From: Undaria pinnatifida
Taxonomy: Eukaryota > Sar > Phaeophyceae > Laminariales > Alariaceae
Assembly: GCA_012845835.1 (NCBI GenBank)
Contig: JABAKD010000020.1
Coordinates: 5,292,720 to 5,356,719 of the forward strand
Reading direction: 5' to 3'
Length of the DNA stretch: 64,000 nucleotides
Part shown: one piece after another, positions 59,021-64,000 of the stretch
Layout: each line of letters begins with the position of its first letter
Position numbering within the stretch: position 1 is the stretch's first letter
Made by a program: the position numbers and the translations under genes
Notes under the pieces: model-generated
What the model was told of the DNA's origin: nothing
The model's input: the letters and a program-made list of their open reading frames with translations, nothing else
The model's database searches: none

Positions 59021-59663
59021 GACGACGTGTTGGCGCCCCTCCAGCGGCTAGAGGTGGAAAGGATGACCGGCATGGCCATCAATCGCTCCGTGATAGGGGT
59101 GGAGTCTTCGCGGTGATGTGCCAGACGCATTGGACCGGGCTCTCCCGTCCGTCGTGGGAACGGGAGATGGACCTCCAGCTCTCACGCCAGCAGATCTCGC
59201 TCTACTGGGCTGGCACTCCGAACCGGAACCGGCAAACCAACCGCCTGTATGGTCAGATGCGCGTTGGAGCTGCACAACACGGGAGCTTTCCCGTGATAGC
59301 GACGAACGTTTCTTGGCACCTGGCTCCGGCTGCGTGCCATGCGTTGACTGGTTACGCCACTACAGCACTGCAGCACTACAGCACCACGGTGCTCCCCAAT
59401 GGGGACAATTTTGGTACAAAGCCGATGACGGCTTGTGGTGGCTTGGGAAAATCAGCGCTCGCACGTCCACCGACGGGGATTATTTGGTACGTTTTCTAGA
59501 CGAACCGGGACCGATCAAGCTTCCGCTCTCTCCGGCTCACTACACGACCTCGACAGGAGGTGTTCAAGGTTCCTGGTGCCTTCAACTCCGTCGGGGTAGA
59601 TCAGTTGCACGCGGGATTCCAAGTAACGTAGATGAATCTCGAGGCGCGGACGTGGCTAGTTGA
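59021..59663 (+). pseudogene. Chromodomain-like then Tudor-like tail of the retroelement polyprotein
   Basis: Downstream of the integrase one frame reads GGVFAVMCQTHWTGLSRPSW then EREMDL and QQISLYWAG. This is chromodomain-like: YxVxWxGL...SWE, with Cys where the first aromatic is expected. The adjacent frame then gives GQFWYKADDGLWWLGKISAR, GDYLVRFLDEPGPIKLPL and an SPAHYTT end, a small beta-barrel signature like Tudor/Agenet domains. Frames 1 and 0 overlap, consistent with one ancestral ORF broken by indels. Confidence 0.6.
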
Positions 59664-59860
59664 TGTTCAGGCAACCACTACTCTCGAGTATTTTGATCCG
59701 GTTTTCCCGGTTTTGAAGTTTGCTTCTTCGGGGGATATTCGCTTTTGCTCTGGGTTTTTGATTCAGGTTTCCTGGGGAGATTTCCCTGCTAATTCTTCGC
59801 CCGGTTTCGACTACGCCCCCGCAGGGTGGGGCACGATGTCCATTCCACGCGCGTGAGTTG

Positions 59861-60900
59861 GACTTCGTACGTAGCGCGTTCTGGTATGTTTTTGAGGCCG
59901 CTTGGTGTTTTGCTTGCGAGGCCTTTAACTCTTCCGCCTTCGACCCCAGCGCTTTCGCATTTTGTTTTTGTTTCTATCTTTCTAGATAGATAGATCCCGT
60001 TTTCCCCTTTTTCTCTGGCCCGTTTCCCCTCGCTAATCTGCGGAAGTGATAGCTCTCGCGTCTTTCGATCCCGCCATTCGCTGGAGTGTTCTGTACCCTT
60101 TTTCCCGTCTTGCGTTCTTCGTTTGTGGTTTTCTGCTCTAACATTTTCCCTGAGACTTCCTAGCCTCGCAGGGTAAAGGTGTGGGAGTAGGCTGTGAAGA
60201 GCCGCATCTTCGAGTCATGTTCTAGACCGTGGAACCGGTGCTTCCCCGAATCTTCCATATATCTGCATATACGGCTCATCAGGGTGGGCTAGTGTTGTGG
60301 TATTCCCTTGGGAGCCTAGCAAGGCGTAAGACATGGCAGCGTACAGCTGGATATAGGGTTTCACATGCCTTTGAAGGCATGTACGTATAGGAAAAAGGGG
60401 ATGATGCTTTTGCCTCGCGGAATTGCACGCTATTCAGTTCGTCCGTGGCGTGTGTGGGACTAACACAAGAGCTTTTCTAATACAAGTGAGTGACCAACGT
60501 AGAGCCTGCCCAGTATAGAGAACTGCAAAGGGTGGCCTCTGTCTGTAACAAACCCATTAATCTTATTATAAGGAGCTCTATATACCCCGCCCAAAAAAAC
60601 GGTGACTCGGATGAAAAAACTGACCTGTATAGGTATATATAGTTATAGTTATAGTGCAACGCGACAAAAAAAAATCTTTGACCTGGCCTAGAGGATGCAA
60701 AAAAATATCATTTTTTTTTTTTTGCGAAAACACGGATGAAATTATTCCGAGGACAGGCGATTTGGGTTTTAAGGGTCGAGCCCCGTCATTTCGTTCAGAA
60801 AAAAAAGGAAAACAGCCGAAAAGTGCTAGAGCTGACCTCTATCGTCGCCCACAAATTTTATTTCAACCATAGAAGCACCCCTATATTTGGTAGGCGCGTG
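59861..60900. other. 3' flank of the retroelement
   Basis: Pyrimidine-rich tract at 59940-60150 and a TAGATAGATAGATC tract near 59986. No matching copy exists at the 5' side, so an LTR cannot be claimed. Confidence 0.4.
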
Positions 60901-60937
60901 GTAGTAGTAGTAGTGTAGTAGTAGTAGTAGCAGCAGC

Positions 60938-60975
<38 letters not shown>

Positions 60976-61021
60976 CAGTAGTAGTAGTAGTAGTAGTAGC
61001 AGTAGCAGTAGCAGTAGTAGT
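60901..61021 (+). repeat. (GTA)n / (GCA)n microsatellite
   Basis: About 40 GTA triplets with scattered GCA. It directly precedes the SINE-A copy at 61027. Confidence 0.9.
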
Positions 61022-61026
61022 AAATC

Positions 61027-61350
61027 CGGTCGCCCCGGTGGCGTATCAGGTTATCCTCGAGCCTGGTATAGGTCAGTTTCGTGAGTTCGAGCCCCACCGA
61101 GTGCATGCCCGTATAAATTCGTTGGGACTTTTTCTTGTGCACAAATTGACTTGCGGAAAAAGCGCGAGAGCGTGAGTTAGCAAAAATCGATGAAAAATCG
61201 ACGAGCAGTTGAGATTGCTGAACCAACCCTATGCGCGATAAAAGTTGAAGGCAAAGAACCGGGGGGGGGGGGGGAAAGGGACGACACCTGTGACCACGGC
61301 CTGTCCAGAAGCTGAAAGTAGAAGTGTGAAAAAAAAAAAGAAAAAAAAGT
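61027..61350 (+). mobile_element. SINE-A copy 3
   Basis: A full-length + copy: tRNA-like head (GGTCGCCCCGGTGGCGTATC, then CGTGAGTTCGAGCCCCACC), body with TTCGTTGGGACTTTTTCTTG and GCGCGAGAGCGTGAGTTAGC, and a tail GCTGAAAGTAGAAGTGTG followed by poly-A. Confidence 0.85.
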
Positions 61351-61707
61351 ACATCGAGCAGTAGTCCTATTATCAGTGTGCTGTAGGCATTACACGTAAA
61401 CTATGCAGGGAGGGTGTGTACGTACGGGAGAGTGTATAACGACCACAAAAGGCTCTACGGGATAGCTTCGGAGGGGTGACTTTCTGGGGGCCTTTTTTTC
61501 TGCGGTGAGGAGCTCGCGGGGTCACTCGCGCGCGAGTGAGATCCTCCGCGCGTTCCTTTGCGGTCTCTTGTTAACTAAGCTCTCCTCGCGCTGCGTTTTT
61601 TTCGAGACGACGCGTGGATCCTCGCAATCGAATGATTAGCTACGAGCTGTGCCAAACAAATCTCTCAAATTTACAAACATTTTTTTGGTCGAAACAAAAA
61701 TAACGAG

Positions 61708-61932
61708 GAGTCATTCTACGGTGTAGCCCCCCCAATTTTTCTTTAACGAAATCGCCGGTTTTCAAACCAGCTCCCTGCTGTACCTCCAGAAATATGGCGT
61801 CTCTTGCCACCTCGACGTCGTTGTTCGATAATGCTTTTGAAAACAAGAAAATGTACGGAAGGCGTTTCTTAAATCGTACCCTCCTTTGTGTAAAATTGCT
61901 TTTTTCAGGAGGAGGCTATCGTAGAATCTGTC
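61708..61932 (+). mobile_element. MITE-like element, family M, copy 3
   Basis: The left end is GAGTCATTCTACGGTGTAGC and the right end, reverse-complemented, is GACAGATTCTACGATAGCC. CGAG on both sides (61704-61707, 61933-61936) is a probable 4-bp target duplication. The core TTAACGAAATCGCCGGTTTT is as in copies 1 and 2. Length is 225 bp. Confidence 0.85.
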
Positions 61933-61936
61933 CGAG

Positions 61937-62593
61937 GCACAGAATCACTCGGGCTCGCGAGCGATTGTTTTTAAGCCCGATAGTGGGCAAAGGTGTTTTT
62001 TCCCCCCTTTGCGAGGTATAGCTGTTTGAGATGGTCTAGGAACCTACATACACAGCAGCAGTAGTAGTGCATAATATTTTGCTGTCGCGTCATGATGTGA
62101 GGGCGCAACGTATATCCTGTTTTTGGTTGTGGCTGCTTTACCCTCCCTTCTCTCCTCTGTCCGCTGTGCTGAGCTGTTTTTTTTTTGTTTTTTTTTTCGT
62201 GTTCATTTGTACATTGTCATCTTGTTTTCACAACCAATGTATACAAGCCTTTTCATTCAGCTTCTAGTACCAATAACGATCAAATAGCAAAGATCCTTTG
62301 TTGGCCCTTTTCCCGGCATACAAAATGCTCAAAGTTTTCTAGTACATTTTTTTTTCACAATATCAGGGCCGGCTTTCTGATGATATGATAATAATATCAA
62401 TAATACATCAAGATACTAGTCTTGGTGTAGGTTAGGTTCATTACTAGAAAAAGGTGCGTGCTTTACACTAACAGCCGATATAACAGTAGTACGCTCTCGA
62501 TATAACAGTAGTAAGCTCTAACGCATTGATTTGTAATCTCGAAATCTCTTCGTTTCTTTTAGGCTATGTTAAGGTATTCTTTCTTATGGGAGG
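61937..62593. other. AT-rich spacer, nothing recognised
   Basis: Poly-T tracts and a short AACAGTAGTA duplication near 62480-62515. No gene. Confidence 0.4.
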
Positions 62594-62764
62594 CGTTATA
62601 AGGCTTAGTTTGGGTAAGTAAGCTATCGGGTAACCTTGTGCAAGTGGTCAAACGGACTAATACCCCACTATTACCTCAACAAAAGGCGTCGTCGACAGAC
62701 CATGGGTTTTTTGGGTCGTGGGGTTCGATCCCCACCATCCACAATAATAATCTTTTCAGATTTT

Positions 62765-63159
62765 AACAGAGTTTTCAGAAAAATGGGAACGGAGCCTAAA
62801 ATGAGAACCAAGCGTTATCTCCAGAACCATGTGGTGTATCAGAGAACCGAAATGATCCTGCGAAACCCCTTGGCCAGCCCTGTGAGAGGAGCTCGTCAGA
62901 ACGGTCATGCTCCATCTCATGCCTTCGGGTGGGCGCAAAAAGCGATATACGCTGGCTCTATGGTGATATCTCTAGATGCTGGCTACCGAGGCGATGCCGA
63001 GGACTTCCAGCCTGAGCGACAGCTCATTCGAAGGCTGCTGTACAGCCCCACAGGACTGTAATTTTTTTTTTTTTGAGTTTTACACAATTGGTTTGCTTTC
63101 TAAAAAAAACCGTCCGTTCTCATTTTAGGCTCCGTTCCCATTTTTCAGAAAACTCTGTT
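62765..63159 (+). mobile_element. 395-bp TIR element with ~44-bp near-identical ends
   Basis: 62765-62808 and 63116-63159 are inverted repeats with a single mismatch (ends AACAGAGTTTTC...). The host TRIM gives the empty-site reference, so the borders are secure. The TSD lies in an oligo-T tract and cannot be defined. Near-identity of the ends indicates a recent insertion. Confidence 0.85.
62783..63061 (+). CDS. 92-residue ORF inside the TIR element, function unknown
   Basis: It begins ATG GGA ACG GAG within the left inverted repeat and ends TAA at 63059-63061, followed by poly-T. The protein includes YLQNHVVYQRTEMILRNP, HAFGWAQKAIYAGSMVISLD and a C-terminal RQLIRRLLYSPTGL. Codon composition is balanced and protein-like, unlike the AT-rich surroundings. 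I do not recognise a domain and it is too short for a transposase. A captured gene fragment or an expressed small protein are both possible. Confidence 0.45.
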   Translation: MGTEPKMRTKRYLQNHVVYQRTEMILRNPLASPVRGARQNGHAPSHAFGWAQKAIYAGSMVISLDAGYRGDAEDFQPERQLIRRLLYSPTGL

Positions 63160-63362
63160 TTTTCCCCATCCATGTCAAACTTGTAAAATACTCTCCCCGC
63201 GGTATTATACCCAGGAAATGAAACGGCTTGGATATTGACAGGTCCGCCGTATATACGGCCGACCTGCTATCCCGCCAATTCAGGGGGGAAGAGTGTTATA
63301 AGGCTTAGTTTGGGTAAGCTATTGTTGGTTAACCTTTTTTTGCAAGTGGCCAAACGGACTAA

Positions 63363-63497
63363 TACCCCACTAATACCTTGACAAATGGCGTCGTCGACAG
63401 ACCATGGGTTTTTCGGGTCGTGGGTTCAAATCCCACGACCCAAAAAATCCATGGTCTGTCGACGACGCCATTTGTTAAGGTATTAGTTGGGGCAAGC
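63363..63497. repeat. ~62-bp-arm near-perfect palindrome from TRIM sequence
   Basis: The left arm runs from CCCCACTAATACCTTGACAA through TGGCGTCGTCGACAGACC to TCGTGGG. The right arm is its inverse, from TCCCACGACCC through GGTCTGTCGACGACGCCATT to AAGGTATTAGTTGGGG. The loop is about 6 bases. Confidence 0.9.
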
Positions 63498-63519
63498 TAC
63501 CAGAGGGGTCCACGTCGTG

Positions 63520-63605
63520 TCTGTGTGGCCCACCCGGCGAGGTCTCGAACCAGGGGCTTCCTGTACCCCCTTCCCGCAAGGTGCTGCACTTAGGGGACGA
63601 AATAG
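63520..63605 (-). repeat. tRNA-like remnant
   Basis: On the minus strand GCCCCTGGTTCGAGACCTCG and CCGGGTGGGCC resemble a tRNA T-arm and 3' acceptor strand. No complete cloverleaf could be drawn. Confidence 0.4.
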
Positions 63606-63714
63606 GTGCATCCACACACAAACAGGGCACCTCTCTTCCTATTTTAGCGTTTCATCTCGCGATGGGACCGTCCACCACCATTATATAATACTACTGCTGC
63701 TATATACCGTACGG

Positions 63715-63882
63715 ATACACTTGCTAAACTGATGCATTTCCTTTCACACACAGCTGTCAGATTTTGTCCCCCTCAAAAACGGGTGTTATAGTTCCCGCGC
63801 ACGGACTGATTAACATCACCCTGTTGACCCAGGTACAAGCTACACTGTGTAGTTCCAAGGGGAGTCGCCGACCTATATCCTT
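63715..63882 (+). repeat. Repeat family E, copy 2
   Basis: Same order of blocks as 29045-29215, ending GGGGAGTCGCCGACCTATAT then CCTT, where a SINE-A head begins immediately. Confidence 0.75.
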
Positions 63883-63884
63883 TG

Positions 63885-64000
63885 CCGGTCGCCCCGGTGG
63901 CGTATCAGGTTATCCTCGAGCCTGGTATAGGTCGGTTTCGTGAGTTCGAGCCCCGCCGAGTGCATACTCGTGTAAATTCGTTGGGACTTTTTCTTGTGGA
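63885..64000 (+). mobile_element. SINE-A copy 4, cut by the window end
   Basis: CCGGTCGCCCCGGTGGCGTA to TTCGTTGGGACTTTTTCTTG, nearly identical to the same part of the copy at 61027. Confidence 0.85.

Larger units (their letters stand above)
53446..59860 (+). mobile_element. Degenerate Ty3/gypsy (chromovirus-type) retroelement
   Basis: In order: NADAR domain, aspartic protease, reverse transcriptase, RNase H, a proline-rich spacer, integrase (HHCC zinc finger, DDE core, GPY-like module), a chromodomain-like and a Tudor-like segment. The reading frame is broken by many stops and frameshifts, and no long terminal repeats were found by eye. The 3' limit is arbitrary. The sequence is GC-richer than its flanks. 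Protease-RT-RNaseH-integrase is the Ty3/gypsy order. A capsid/zinc-knuckle gag is not visible; the NADAR domain occupies its place. Confidence 0.85.
62594..63383 (+). mobile_element. TRIM element copy 4, interrupted by a nested TIR element
   Basis: Terminal repeats lie at 62594-62681 and 63294-63383. The left one ends CTCAACA and is followed two bases on by the primer-binding-like GGCGTCGTCGACAGACC. The polypurine tract CAGGGGGGAAGAG abuts the right TG. A 395-bp TIR element is inserted in the internal TTTTCAGATTTT/CCCCAT tract. The right repeat is itself followed by AATGGCGTCGTCG, the start of a second internal region. Confidence 0.8.

Noticed and set aside
53181-60300. LTRs for the gypsy element
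   Set aside because: Comparison by eye of the 5' and 3' flanks found no direct repeat. The terminal elements near 53181 and 61708 are MITE copies in opposite orientation, not LTRs.
34770-63605. Functional tRNA genes at the many B-box-like sequences
   Set aside because: None shows a paired acceptor stem with intact D and anticodon arms. All fit SINE or TRIM remnants.

Overview
The window is nuclear DNA of a eukaryote. Every recognisable host gene is split by spliceosomal introns (mostly GT-AG, two GC-AG), there are no operons or Shine-Dalgarno sites, and most of the sequence is dispersed repeats. The gene set (MORN plus ribonuclease-inhibitor-type LRR protein, Mpv17/PMP22 protein, cytochrome b5, 3beta-HSD-like protein), introns of several hundred bases and abundant tRNA-derived SINEs suggest a microbial eukaryote, possibly a stramenopile alga. 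That assignment is inference, not proof.

Layout. 0.5-6.6 kb (+): an eight-exon gene for a protein with three MORN repeats followed by LRRs. 6.6-15.9 kb: gene-free repeats, including two TRIM elements, two SINEs, minisatellites and a (CTA)n array. 15.96-33.0 kb (+): one Mpv17/PMP22-family gene of four exons. Its 202-residue protein is spread over 17 kb because intron 1 is 11.0 kb and intron 2 is 4.8 kb. These introns hold a hAT transposon relic with a perfect 8-bp target duplication, foldback elements, three blocks of a GATC-rich satellite and several SINE-like repeats. 33-39.3 kb: repeats, a 1.25-kb TIR element with a coding-like fragment and a TRIM copy. 39.36-42.74 kb (-): cytochrome b5 exons and, upstream of them on the same strand, a three-exon 3beta-hydroxysteroid-dehydrogenase-like gene whose protein lacks the catalytic Tyr and Lys. 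42.7-53.2 kb: gene-poor, with a long purine-rich degenerate repeat tract and two copies of a new MITE-like family. 53.45-59.9 kb (+): a decayed Ty3/gypsy (chromovirus-type) retroelement. 59.9-64 kb: SINEs, the third MITE copy, and a TRIM carrying a nested TIR element with a small intact ORF.

The most unusual feature is the retroelement. A NADAR (YbiA-like) domain lies immediately upstream of the protease, in the reading frame that leads into it. The integrase is followed by a chromodomain-like and then a Tudor-like segment. NADAR enzymes are N-glycosidases, some of which remove ADP-ribose from guanine, so this could be a retroelement that once carried a counter-defence or nucleotide-processing activity. 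A second window-wide signal is the quasi-palindrome TACCWGGTA, found 17 times outside coding sequence where about 0.5 would be expected by chance.

The two minus-strand genes may be functionally linked, since 3beta-HSD/decarboxylases and cytochrome b5 both serve sterol C4-demethylation, but the HSD-like protein looks catalytically dead. All exon joins were made by eye from splice signals, frame and family resemblance, without transcripts or searches.
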